This document shows positions 48,169-59,542 of a stretch of DNA of 64,000 bases, piece by piece. The first letter of the stretch is position 1. Each line of letters begins with the position of its first letter. A program made the position numbers and the translations under genes. The notes under the pieces were generated by a model. It saw only the letters and a program-made list of their open reading frames with translations. It did not search any database and was not told the DNA's origin. This DNA comes from Scytalidium lignicola (lineage: Eukaryota; Ascomycota; Leotiomycetes), in assembly GCA_002812745.2 (NCBI GenBank), contig NCSJ02000044.1:62001-126000 (forward strand), in the 5' to 3' direction.

Positions 48169-48817
48169 ATAAAATAGCCTTGTATTGAAGGTCTAAAATC
48201 TAATCTAACCATATTACAAGCACTTAAACAAAAAATTGACTAAATATTTGGAATTAGATTAAAGTAATTAGCTATTTTACAAAGAACTATTTTTTTAAAC
48301 TTTGTAGTTGTTGAGTTTTTAAAAACTGAATTTTCTCGATTTTGCAGTAAATTTCAGTGTTCCGGTATACCAGGTGTTCCGGCATACAGGGAATTACGTT
48401 AATTAGTATTTTAATTATTTTAATTATTTATGTTAATTTAATTAATTTTAATTTAGATTCTCATTAATTAGTATTAGTATTAATTTAGGTTAATACTAAA
48501 TTAATTAATTAAATTCCGAGCCCTGCTTCCATCCCTGAACCCGTCCATGTCTGATATCGAATTTAACATTATTATGTTTTTTTGCTAGCTCAGCCATCGT
48601 TGTTAGCGGTTTCTTGGCTATTCGTACCATGGATCGCCAATCAGAACTGTTGGTTTTGGTATTTATATATGCTGTTTGAAACGAATGCTTTGACATTACT
48701 AATTAAAGATAATATATGTAATCTCTATTGTCTATATATACATAATTACGCTCCATTTGCAGATTAGTACATTTACTCTATAAGTGCTCATGCTGATTTC
48801 AAATAACTCTTCCCCGC
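48169..48817. other. Transition from repeat block to gene-rich DNA
   Basis: AT-rich to about 48520, with tandem-like ttaattagtatt words at 48400-48510, then normal composition. It contains a short sequence (48304-48400) related to 55701-55755. The 63-codon minus frame at 48505-48696 has no recognised domain. Confidence 0.5.
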
Positions 48818-50436
48818 CTATCTATCCGAAGGGGCAAATTTCGACATCAGTCGTAGCTTCTTCCCATACTTCATAAAAATAAAAGGCACCGGCAATGCCA
48901 ACACAGCCAGCGAACCTAAGATAGACATGGCATGTGCAACTCCCAGCTTATGAAACATGGGGTTCGCAACCAGAGGAAACGCGGCACCAAGCAGACTTCG
49001 CAAGAAAGTATTCGCAGCTGTAGCGCTGGCAGCATAGAGACCATACGAGTCAACGAGGAAATTAATACACTGCTGGAACGTGACGCTGAAGCCACAACCT
49101 ATGAAGGAAGCGGCTATGACGGGGATGATCCAGTGGTAATCGGGTGAAGCTGTCCAGCCAAACAACCAGAGCCCTGTGGTGAAGAAGGCGCTACCGATTG
49201 CCATGGGAGGAAGGCGAGCTTCGGGAACTGGTTTGCCATTTGCGGCCTCACATTTGCGAATGTAGTATGGCTGGTTCCCAATATTGATCACGACGGCACC
49301 GATGACGCCTACGAAAAGAGCCAGAAATGGGAGGGTAGAGACCACGGGACCCCAACCTCTGATATCAGCAAAGACGATGGGGAAAACCTCAAGAGTGAGG
49401 TAGAGAAGAGCGTAGACGAAGGAAGCATAGAGAGCAATGCACGTGACGATAGGCTCCGTGAACAAGAATCGTAAGGGTCTGGCAAGTTGTTTTGTCATAA
49501 TGGATTTAAAATCCAGCTTGAGTCTCTCATGAGGGTGGTAGAGGGCCATATTGCCCGTCTCAGCCCTTAGTCTTCTCGCTTTCCACTTTAGCAGTACGGG
49601 GGCGTATAATTCTGGCAGGCCAAAGTACACCAAAACGAATACGGCGAAAACGAATATGGCCTCGATGTACTCGGTCCAGCGCCATCCGAGATGGGAATGG
49701 GTTATGGCAGCACCGATCGTTGGGCCAAGAGTTGGACCACCTACCACTGCCAGACCGTAGAATGCGACGGCGGTACCACGATGCTGAGGTTTCCAGATAT
49801 CACTGAGAGCAGCCGTTACATTACTCACGGGTGCAGAGCCAAAAACTCCAGAGAAAAATCGGGTGACGAAGATAGCTGTGGCAGTCTTGCTGGTTGCGGT
49901 GCCTATGGAGAATAAGCCCATGATGAACATGGCCGGAAGCATGCTAACTCGACGACCCCAGATCTCGGAAACCGGAGCCCAGAGGACAGGACCAAAGGCG
50001 AACCCGACACTATTTGAAGGTTGTTTAGCGTTTGTATAATTAATACAATAAACTGACAATATAGTTTATAAATTTATAAGTTTATAGTGATATGCACTTA
50101 CACATAGAGTGACACTGCCAACACCGAGACCTCACGACTCACCCCCATTTCCGGGCCAAACACATTCTCGGCCGGGGAAATAATACTCGAGCCAAGACTC
50201 GCTGACACGGCAAGCAAGGCGAGCTGGACGGTAATGAAGATTTTCCTGGGGAAAGGCCATTCCTTGGGATTCTCCTTGTCGTGCTCGTCCCAGTCTACGA
50301 GGTTGGGGTCGACTTCTGGTGCTTCCTCTCCACGTTGCTGCTCTTGTGCCGGTGTCGGCGGAGACGGTTCCGGTTCCTGTAGTGATGGTGGCTGCTCCTC
50401 GTCGGGATACGAAATGGAAGATTTCTCTGATATCAT
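48818..50436 (-). CDS. MFS transporter, DHA1 (drug:H+ antiporter) type
   Basis: Exon 1 50102-50436, intron 50010-50101 (92 bp, GTAAGT...TAG), exon 2 48818-50009; 508 residues, the usual size for a 12-helix DHA1 protein. A charged, Pro/Glu-rich cytosolic N-terminus (about 80 residues) is followed by the helices. Marks of the family are GFAFGPVLWAPVSEIWGRR (end of helix 2 and the loop 2-3 motif), FFSGVFGSAPVSNV, DIWKPQHRGTAVAFY and LGPTIGAAI (antiporter motif region). Such proteins export drugs, fungicides or polyamines across the plasma membrane using the proton gradient; the substrate cannot be told. I chose ATG 50434-50436. The frame stays open to an earlier ATG at 50584-50586, which would add 50 residues that partly duplicate the sequence EKSSISY. 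The gene is the first intact one after the repeat block. Confidence 0.92.
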
Positions 50437-51325
50437 AATGGTTCCAGCAATTGCATGAGGCGAATATTGCACCGTTAACTGAGCCTTCGAGTATGGTTTA
50501 ACTAGTCGACAATATGAAATTGATGATTTCTCTTGAATCGGAACTTTTTTCTTGGATGCGTAAACAAAGCCGTGTGGGGCAAGCACGTTATCCTACAATT
50601 AGGATTCCTAATGCTGTGATTTCTCCGTCTCACCTCGCCGTGATGCCCATCGGTATTTATAAGCAGCTTTAATAGAGATGTCTGCCTCCACGCCAGCTGA
50701 TGCCAGACATGAGCCTTGTCAAAAGATGTTTCTGATGGACGAAACATATTTTTTTTTGCTGGGTTGGATATGGGCAACGTAAGGTTGACAAAAAGAGACA
50801 TAGCGCAAATTGCCCGGATGTTGATTCCGCACGGCTAACTCGGCTCCATAGTGGAGTCATTTATCTCCGGAACTATGTTTCCTGGGACTTAGGGGTTGTT
50901 GTTCTCGGACTTAGAGTATATAAACAACACAATGTAACTACATATACAGTACAATAAGCTCCGTGGTAATCTCTTTAATATCCTGAATCGGATGAGAGTT
51001 TATCTCCGGACGAACCTATTGGGCCGCTCATCAATGCATCTGTCGCTTGCTGAAGTTAGGACTCGGGCCACTGCTATTCCCCCTTCAAATCCGGTAAGGC
51101 TGGGTACATCCGAGAGCTCCACCCAATCGTGTAACGACTTCGGGGACTTAAGAAACTCTCATATGAAGCTTAAAGACCGCTCTTCAAAAGTCTCCGGTTA
51201 CGGTTTCAATACTACATCTGTAGGTTTATTTGCTTATTCTTTTCCATTAAGAGCTTCCTACGTGTGTTCAGCTCTGAGATATTACGTATATTAAACCAAA
51301 TCGTGCATATATTTAAGTACTGGCC
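50437..51325. other. Upstream region of the MFS gene
   Basis: Normal composition. Short overlapping frames at 50502-50860 (minus) and 50992-51294 (plus) have no domain signals. It probably contains the MFS promoter and 5' leader, but no specific site can be named. Confidence 0.5.
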
Positions 51326-51610
51326 CTAAAATAACCAACGAGAGATATATGTGGATCGGACATGAATCATTTTCAATGAGTCAATAGTTGCAGATGATCC
51401 ATTCGGTCTCCAAACCAACGGAGCATCACAACCCAGCACCATCGCAATCTTATCTCCTTTCCCAGTAGGCATGCTGTAACCGTAACAGACAGTCACAAAC
51501 GGCCCTTCTCTATCGTAATCGACCGATAGGTCCCGACAGTCCCAAGAGTATGCTGACAGTCTGCACAATATCTTCAACATCCGACCAATCTTCATCAAAT
51601 AGATCTCCAT
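51326..51610 (-). pseudogene. Possible C-terminal remnant of a HET-type protein
   Basis: A 94-codon frame contains the block FVTVCYGYSMPTGKGDKIAM followed by LGCDAPLVWRP. It resembles the conserved tail of many HET-domain proteins (a Gly-x-Gly-Asp turn, then a Val-Pro-Leu-Val-Leu-Arg-Pro-like strand). No HET core is found upstream on the same strand, so this is at best a fragment. It is not homologous along its length to the tail of the HET gene at 2403-5039. Confidence 0.45.
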
Positions 51611-52765
51611 AGTTTTCCGTCATCCCAGCTACCTACATATGAACCAGCTAGTAATATTATGCCTAAGAACATCCAAATATCTGTTGTCGTGACGAAAATC
51701 ATAAAGCCAGAGCCAGGACTGGCTGTGAATCTTTAAGGGACCGAGGATTTCGACTTATGTCTGTTAGCCAGTATTGGCAAGATGTTTCTCTAGTGTCTTG
51801 GTGTTGGATCTCCTTTCGAATCTTTCCTTGCTACTATTGTTTGCTAGATTGTGTTTGTAGTCTCCTGCCCTGAACCATATATACTGGTTTTCTCTTCGGA
51901 TTAAACCGTGACATTCTGAAATTTCATATCTGACATAGAAAAACTTACTCCATCTACCACACTATCAAATATAAGTCTGGAACAAGCAAGGGCTTTATAG
52001 TCTGGATAGACGGCGTAGATTACCTGAATGTTTTGTGATTTTGATATTCTCTCACCCCACGGATCCATCTCCTCTCGGAGGAGTAGTGAAATAAAATGTC
52101 TATGATAGAATAGTTCTGTTCATTGGTTGAAGCATGCATCTATAGAACCGCAATCGAAGAACACCTAATGATCGAGTATGTTCGATAACCGCCTTCGTAA
52201 ATTCGTAAATTCAATCAATATGCCCTCGAGAAGCAACTGATAGTTAGGTCTTATGAGCTTTGCAATTCCCTTAGATACAACCAAAAATTCCGTATACTTT
52301 GTCCTTAGCATCTTTGTACATATACATAGACCTTCAGCCTAGAACCAATGCGGATTCCAGTCAACAAACTCCCATCTCGTGCAAGAATCAGCAATTCACC
52401 AGCCACTACCTCAGCCTCTCCGTGGCGCAGGGCTTTTGACCCCTGAAACTCCAGGCCTCGAGATGACCCCTCATTACGTCATGCGTCCCACCCGAGCACC
52501 CTCGTACGAATCATCCCGTTGAGTGCTTCTGAACATGAGAGGAAACAGGTTTGCTGTGCCAATGTGCTATGAGCGCATGTGGCGGCGAGGATTTAGGAGG
52601 TGTATAATATACTGAGTAAATGTGCAACCAAAAGCTGAAAGGAAATAAATTCTGATATCCTACATCTTCCATCTTGAAATCAATACCAGTATCAAACATC
52701 CAACTTTAAAAGCACTAGAGAATAGCAACCACCAACCACAACAACACAACAGTACTCTATACAAA
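51611..52765. other. Intergenic region
   Basis: Normal composition with no coding signal. The minus-strand frames at 52511-52905 oppose the small gene that starts at 52766 and look like chance. The last 150 bp should hold that gene's promoter and leader. Confidence 0.5.
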
Positions 52766-53278
52766 ATGGCAGGTCTACTTGGAGGCGGTGGAAACAACAA
52801 CAATGGAGGCAACACTGGTGGTGGTCTTCTTGGCGGGTAAATCACTCCCTTTATTTCCGACCTACCACAATGATATCTTAAGAGCAATGACTGATATTGT
52901 TTCACTCAGACTCCTGGGTACAGTTGATGATACAACCAAAGGTCTCCCTATCGTCGGCCAAATCACCTCTCCTCTGCTCCAAACAGTCGGAGGTGTGACT
53001 GATCAACTTCCAATTGTAAGCTTACCCCTCATCAAGACTTCTCTCCTCATCTCCATCAAGCAGAAACTGATATTTTGAGGCAACAGGTCGGGTCTGGTGG
53101 TCAAAGACAGCAACAAAAACAACCGACGCAACAAGCTCAAACTTATGCACCAGCAGCGAAACAAGTCTTGACGGCAGAGCAGAAGAAGGCCAAGGATTTG
53201 AAGAAGAAGAAGAGGATGCTTGAGTTGAAGAAGCAGCAGCTTGCACTTGAAGCCGAGGAGCTGGAGATGGATGATTAG
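52766..53278 (+). CDS. Small Gly-rich protein with a charged C-terminal helix, 122 aa
   Basis: Three exons: 52766-52836, 52910-53015, 53087-53278. The introns of 73 and 71 bp have GTAAAT/CAG and GTAAGC/CAG borders, and the joins keep frame. The N-terminus (MAGLLGGGG then Asn/Gly runs) is low-complexity. The middle has two related segments (TTKGLPIVGQ and VTDQLPIVGS), a short repeat. The last 45 residues are rich in Lys, Glu and Gln and should form a single long helix or coiled coil (AEQKKAKDLKKKKRMLELKK). There is no signal peptide or membrane span. I do not recognise the family. Splicing logic and codon use support a real gene; function unknown. Confidence 0.72.
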
Positions 53279-53903
53279 ACGTAGGATACTGACTGGCATG
53301 GACGTTTGGAGTTTGGATATGGGATGATATTGTAAGATATATGCAAGGAGTGCAATCGAAAAAACGTGTTACAGAAAAAAGGGAGCATTACCCGGTTGAG
53401 AAAGTGCTCAGTCGGCCGAAAGGTACTGTACGAGGGAAAGGGTTTCACATTCAACTGTACACTTTGTTCTGGAACGTTTATACATATACGGTATTTGTCT
53501 ATTATAGATAATTGATTAGTTCAATCTAGTTGTTCTATGACCCCTTATTACGATCGGTATTTGTAACCTCGCAAGATAAATGCATTTATATGATTACGAC
53601 GCATTAATGTCGAACCTTCTCTACATTGTAACACAATTATTACAGCCCTCCCAGACGAAGATGCGACCGTCATCGACATTTCCATCTTCAAGTCTTACTA
53701 TCCTCGATCCCATCTCCAAGCTCATCGCTAGGGTGGCGTTCAGGAAATTTAACCCTCCAACTCGGATAGTGTTTCCTTTTCAATAAGTGCAGTTGTTTTG
53801 CAGTGATCCTGTGTCATTTTGGCCTCTGCCTTAGCGTAGCAGGAGGTATTGACTTTTGACTTCGGGTTTGTCTCGATCTGCACCCCGCAAGACAGAATAA
53901 CTC
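53279..53903. other. Intergenic region between convergent genes
   Basis: 3' flanks of the small Gly-rich gene (plus) and of the regulator relic (minus). Short frames at 53580-53786 and 53749-53937 have no features. Confidence 0.5.
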
Positions 53904-55473
53904 TCAAGGGTAGGAGTTGAAGGCTTCGTATATACATTGTCCGAACTTGTCATGAATGTGGTCAATCCACATGATACTTTGCAGACGCCGGCAAATCTTC
54001 TTCCAAGTCAACTCTGGAGCATTGAAAGCTATCCAATATGAACGTAGTCGGAATTCATCTACGTCAAAGACTGTCATCGAGCCAATTATTAGCAACTAAA
54101 ACATGAGGTGTGATAGTTGTGTACATGGTGTCCCAATTCTTAGGTACGAGTGGTAGAATCGATCGGCGAGATAGCGCAGCTGCTCTTTATTTTGTGGAAA
54201 CTCGAAAGTAGCAAACAAGAAAGCGAGCATTCCGAGTCGTATGCTTTCACTTAAACTGTCACCAACTGTCCCCTCAAGCTGCAACAGGCGGACCTGGATA
54301 GAATCGATGTGTTCTTGTAGCTCCGTGATCCTTAAAAGCCGGTGTTGACGGAACTTTTCATTTATCAGGCTAGTAAGAATCTGAAGGTCTCGGAATACCA
54401 CGGCCAGTCTTGATTCTACATGACCTCTAAGAGATTGTGAATCGCTGGGAGTGACGAAAACAGCTTCTGAGTCTCCGAAAGTGGAGGCCCAGGAGATCTC
54501 GGCGAAGTATCGAGGTTTCCATCCCGTGCTAAGATAGAGCGAGAGGTCAAGGCTAAAAATAAGACTTAGCCGGGCAATTAGCTGCAGAGAAACATGTACA
54601 GTGCTTACTAGCTGACCTTGAAATGTAGCATTGGATGGCAGTGAAGGAAATCTCGACCACCCAAGATATGGATCATCTGATGTAGACCTGCCAAGTGAAT
54701 TTCAGTTGCGGCGTGATCGCCAAATAGGCTAGCTGTGAGTGCAAGGAGCGAAACTATGTATACGGTGGAGTCCGTCAAGCAAGTATCCCGCTCATTCAAC
54801 CTTGCCATAAGGAGAGCTGTAGCTCGGCGAAGATAGGACCAGGTGGTTGAGCTGGGGGGTCGACGATGTGTGATATCAAGCATGGCTGAAGTCGAAAATC
54901 GTATTGAGTGGAGAAAAGGTGCGTCGGAAAAAAGCCACTGCATTCCTTCAATATCTGCTGCCTCGAGATCCATACGTCTACCACCAGGGTATATGGCGTT
55001 TTTAAAGGTTAGGAAGGTAGAAACTACCTTTAATGTCAGTGAGATAGCTTGACGTGAGCAAGCTTTGAAGCGAACTAACATTCATGGAATACCTGCCAAT
55101 ATTCGCTATCTAGCTTCATTCCAAGGCAGTCAAGCCTTAGATTAGGATGTGGTGGGAAGGGCAGCTCTGAAGTGATGCATCTGTTGATCCGGCCAGGGAT
55201 TGCAATCTGATTTTGATATGCTGTGGAAGCTTGCTCGGAGTTCTCGACAAGGTGAGATATTTCCGAGGAAGTAGTAACGTTGGAGGAGAGAAGACCAGAG
55301 TTGTTTACAATCGACCGACTCTTGGATGCTGCTCTTCGGGCTTGTCGGAGAGATCGGCGGGATCCTGGCCGTCTGTTTCTTCCCTTCATGCAATGGCTGC
55401 GGATTAAGACCCTTTGGCTTGCTTCAAGTCTGCTAGGGCCATGTGACAGCACGAATTCGAAGCTTTCGGACAT
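53904..55473 (-). pseudogene. Fungal-specific transcription-factor-domain protein, disabled
   Basis: Minus-strand coding pieces fit a family of fungal regulator-like proteins that carry the fungal-specific transcription factor domain without a Zn2Cys6 cluster. The start MSESFEFVLSHGPSRLEASQ lies at 55473, followed by IRSHCMKGRNRRPGSRRSLR. The central domain has ADIEGMQWLFSDAPFLHSIR (from about 54960), a Pro-Pro-Ser-Ser-Thr-Thr-Trp block and LFGDHAATEIHLAGLHQMIH. An intron near 54590-54624 joins HFK to LIARL. Two defects are seen. The frame changes near 55075, by intron or frameshift; the intron option gives no clean join. A TAG at 54096-54098 stands where the reading otherwise continues for 63 codons (HLMF, stop, LLIIGSMTVF), best explained by TGG-to-TAG. 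The last 60 residues are lost. Confidence 0.7.
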
Positions 55474-56431
55474 TTTATAGCCACTCTCAAAGTGAATTTG
55501 AAAGCTCGTTGCTAGAGCATAAGGAGTTGATCTTTCAGGTGAACTCCTGCCCTGGTGGATCGCCACGGGAAACTAATGGAATGTGCCTTCAACCTCGGAA
55601 AAATGTTGGACAAAATGACTAAGAGGACATTTAGGAAATTAACTACATATTAAATTGCCTTATACTAGTTTAATATTTGATTTAAAGCTCAAGGTTTAAT
55701 ATAGTTGTTGAATCTTACTCAATTTTGATGTAAATTTCAGCGTCCTGGGAATTATAAGCTTATATTATTAGCTCTATCATGGACTCACTCACGACCAGAT
55801 TGTTTCCCCTTTCAGGAAAGGCGCAGTTTCCAGAAGCTGGTCGAGCGCACGTGACGAAATCCCATACGACGCCGAGAAACACGCCGCAGTAATTTAAGCA
55901 GAAAGCCAGGCAAGGTCGAGGACTTCAGCAGATTACTCTTCGCCTGTCAGTATGACTTTCTTGGTTGGTCCGCTCATGACCACATTGTTTGCCCTGCTAG
56001 GAAATAGACGGCGCGGATCCATCGGGAGTTTAGGCAGGGCATTCCAACATGTACTCTGAGCCAGACTAGCAGCCTCTGAAGACAATGAAATTACCTTACA
56101 GACACATATTGTACACCATGAGCTCTAAATGCCGAGATATCTGTCTCCTTTCTTTCAGCGATGTCGGGCTAGAGAACTACCAGCCACCAGCCAAAATGTG
56201 ACACCAGGAATGTATATAACTCTACAATCGCCCCAAGTATTTCGTAGACTGATACATATTTCAATTATTCTCCTTGAAAAGCCGAAGGAATTAAACCGGA
56301 GAACACAAAGCTAGCTAATTATACGCAACTTACAGTGCGGTAGCTTGTTTTGGTTCTTCATATTCTAAACAGCTCCAGAATATCAGCACACCTTAGAACG
56401 GTATCACTAAGCTCATCGCCTGCTGCTTATA
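55474..56431. other. Intergenic region with short repeated words
   Basis: It is AT-rich at 55620-55760, including a short sequence related to 48304-48400. Then comes normal DNA with two similar 45-bp segments (about 55789 and 55970) that share a CTCA-GACCA-ATTGTTT-CCCT core. The last 100 bp should be the promoter of the SDR gene. No gene is seen. Confidence 0.5.
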
Positions 56432-57559
56432 ATGAAATCTGATTCTCTACCCCCGATCCGAGACTCCGATCTCAAATATTTTCTGCGGACTCAGATCTGG
56501 ACGAAACCCAAACCCCCACCACCATCTACATCTCTCGCTGGCAGCACTGCATTAATTACTGGTAGCAACGGCGGCATTGGTCTAGAATGCGCTCGCGTCC
56601 TCCTCGGATTGAACCTCTCACACATTATACTTGGGGTCCGAAATGTAGAGAAAGGCGAGGTCGCCGCCTCCTCGCTTCGCAAGGCTCATCCACAGGCAAA
56701 GGTGGAAGCCTGGACACTGGACATGGCTTCATACGAGTCGATACAGACCTTTACGCAGCGTTGCAGCAATCTGTCTCGTCTCGACATCGTCATCCTCAAC
56801 GCTGCGATATTTAATGTGGATTTCGTGGTTAACAGGTCAACGGGGCACGAGGAAACATTCCAGGTGAACTGCTTGTCAACCACCTTGCTAGCAATTCTCC
56901 TGCTCCCTATGCTGAAGTCAAAGAGCCCTGCTCATGCTCCAGGCCGGCTGACTCTGGTGTCCTCTACCCTCGCACTGAGAGCAGATTTCCCTAACCAGAG
57001 CAGTGTACCGCTCATACCATCGCTTGACGACCGCAAGGTATTCGACGGGCCAAGGCAATATTCCTTGTCTAAGATGTTGGTCCTAATGCTCATGGTAAAA
57101 ATCTCGGCATCTGTTAGCGCTAACGATGTGGTGGTGAATGCTGTCGGCCCTGCCGTCACAGGTGGAAGCTCGAAGCTAGATCGCAATGCTTCTCCTTTTA
57201 TGAGGATAGTTGTTGGAGTTCTCAAGGTGCTAGCAGCTCATACACCAAAACAAGCTGCCTGGCTTTATGTTAATGGGGGCGTTGTTAGAGGAAAAGAGAG
57301 CCATGGATGCTTCATAATCAATGGAGATATCTACCCGTGAGTGAGACCTTCAGCATGCAGGATAGCACTATCAGCATGCTAATGCTACCGCCTTGACCTT
57401 GCGTAACTGACTATATCTAGTTTTCACGCTCTGATGGTCACTTCAGAAGGCCAGCGAACGATGGATCAGCTTTGGAAGGAGACTTTGGAAGAGCTGAAAT
57501 TTGCAGGGGTGGAGGAGATTCTAGCAGGATCGCAATCACCTATGGAACGCTCATCATAG
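56432..57559 (+). CDS. Short-chain dehydrogenase/reductase, 347 aa
   Basis: Exon 1 56432-57336, intron 57337-57420 (84 bp, GTGAGT...TAG), exon 2 57421-57559. A Rossmann fold with the NAD(P)-binding TGSNGGIG lies at residues 43-50. D97 in LDMAS and the N123-A-A segment (usually NAG) follow, then S177/S178, and the catalytic pair Y210 and K214 (YSLSK). Length and the N-terminal extension match fungal proteins related to retinol dehydrogenases and WWOX-like oxidoreductases, which oxidise alcohols or reduce ketones with NADP(H). The substrate is unknown. The C-terminal exon carries LMVTSEGQRTMDQLWKETLE, typical of this subgroup. The gene stands alone: no biosynthetic partner lies beside it. An inverted-repeat element lies 50 bp beyond the stop. 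Confidence 0.93.
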
Positions 57560-57610
57560 AACGATGTAACATAATCTAGCCTTGACTACCTGAGCTTCTG
57601 TAGAGAGATA

Positions 57611-57724
57611 CAGCACCCCCCCTGAATAAATGTAAATGGTCTTTGCGGTGGCAACATATAAAAAGTGTTGATTTCTATGTTGCCACTGCACAGGCCATAT
57701 ACATTTATTCAGGGGGGGAGGCTG
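57611..57724. mobile_element. 114-bp MITE with CAGC...GCTG ends and TA duplication
   Basis: Long terminal inverted repeats: the left reads CAGCACCCCCCCTGAATAAA and the right, reverse-complemented, CAGCCTCCCCCCCTGAATAAA. A second complementary block is TGGCAACAT near 57648 and ATGTTGCCA near 57677, so nearly the whole element folds into a hairpin. TA on both sides (57609-57610, 57725-57726) fits a Tc1/mariner-type target duplication. It lies just downstream of the SDR stop and may fall within its 3' untranslated region. Confidence 0.8.
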
Positions 57725-57726
57725 TA

Positions 57727-59542
57727 AAGGGTCCTTGTATTTATCGGGATAGACGTATTGTTCAAGTTGATAATTATGTTGTTTAAAGAACTTCAACTTG
57801 GAATAGGGTTTGGAAATTAGTACTGTTTAGTAAAAATTAATTGATTTGAGTTTGGATTTGGATTTCTGAAATACTAAAATATTAAATATCACTTAAATAA
57901 TTTATATTCTAAACCCTCCTATCTTCCCCTAGACCATCGTCGCTCGCAACTCTCCTCAGCTACTATCATCACCCTCCAAAACACTCAGTCGTCCTTTCGA
58001 ACTATATATTTACCCTCCGAATGCGCACTTCCACCCTCTTCGCCGTGCTTTTTTTTCGATCTGCCGTAGCTTCTTTCGTCTCTCGCTGTTCGTTCTTGAT
58101 CCTTGACCCGTCCACTTTTNGTCATCGTATTCCCTTCAAAAGATTATATTAAAACGGTTAATTATCTGCCAAAATATTATTACGCAAAATTGCACTGTTG
58201 TTAAGTTTGCTAGGAGGTCACTCTAGAGGTGATCAGTGAAGCACCGATTACTAATAAGCCGAATGGCCAAGCCGGGACAAGACGCCATAGTGGTATCTTG
58301 GAGTCTCGGCATCGCGGGGAGGCACTAGCAGAACCTGCCCCATTTAGACTGGCTCATGTTTCGGAAACACCGGGTGAGGTTTTTATGGTCGCATCACATC
58401 GTGATACAGTAGCAAATACTGTATTAATAATATGATCTAAAAGTGACATTATCCTCTCGAGTATAAGCTTTAAACACATCTGAAAAGTAGTACGGAGTAC
58501 AGCGAATCATCATGTATTCTACTGTACGGTACCCGTTGGCCTCGCCCTGGCAGAGTTAGCCCTATGCACACCGTGCACTATTTCATGCAAGAAGCACTTC
58601 TGTAGTGCCTCGTGCTCCTGATTGGTCCAGCGATGAATGGGCGGCACAATTAATGCCAATCAGGATGTTCTGGACAGTGTACAAACGAACGCGACCGTAA
58701 TTATCAAGGGGGGAGGATGATCACTACCACTGTAGAAAACAGCGCGCCAAATGTTCCAATATCTCACTAAGCAAGTATCCTTTTGTCATTAAGTAGCTTG
58801 CCACCGGGAAGGTATAGTTATTGTTCACAAAAATGTACGATAGATAACTATTGACATAACCTACAAGCTGATTCTCAAGCTTAAACAGAGCCGCGGGACC
58901 TCTGTAGCGGAAGTTGGGTAGTTGGAATTTGGGGAAATACTGTACGACTGTCTTGTGCTATATATGAACATCCCTATTCTGTTGATATTGTGATTGGCCG
59001 CCGTCTTTCAGGAACGGAACCTAGACCCCGCTTTCTTCACATCGGATAGTTATTAATTAATTTGGGTCAGGGACCTGGAAGATGGATAGACCAGGATTCA
59101 AATTGGAGCAGCAACATTTTAAGGGGCAACCTCTTAGCACAGGCCTTCCTAACCGATGAGCAGATAAAGCTACATAAAGCTATCAAATCTGACAGTTGAT
59201 GCTGCCTAAGATCCCCCAGTCTCGAATGCATGAAATACCGGCCATTAATTGTAGATTAGAGGCAAGAATAGAGGGGCTACCAAAGTGGAAATGAGAATGT
59301 AAGCAGGTGCCGGACCTTAATAGGCAGGTAGACATGGTCCTAACGGGGCCCACCTTTTATCTGACAGTACTGTACCTCTGAGGCCTAAGTTACTGTATTT
59401 GGAAGGTGATCGCATATATTTATTGTAGAAAGAATCCGCCCATCGCGCAATTCAATTGCCAATTGCTTTCCCGTGGCTTTACAAAAAGGACGTCCTTGGG
59501 CAGTCTCAATTGATTGCTTTTCGCCTTCAAACATTTGTCGCC
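57727..59542. other. Intergenic region upstream of the S28 peptidase
   Basis: No supported gene. A 68-codon plus frame at 58229-58435 has protein-like composition but no family I recognise; it could be a relic. 58440-59540 is normal-composition DNA that should hold the peptidase promoter. A single N lies at 58120. Confidence 0.5.

Noticed and set aside
50502..50860. Minus frames of 63 and 99 codons upstream of the MFS gene
   Set aside because: Overlap each other and the MFS leader, with no domain features; chance frames.
52660..53299. Minus frames opposite the small Gly-rich gene
   Set aside because: Low-complexity shadows of the spliced plus-strand gene, whose three exons join in frame with good splice sites.
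58229..58435. 68-codon frame as a gene
   Set aside because: No recognised domain, no intron-exon context and no partner; kept only as a note in the intergenic entry.
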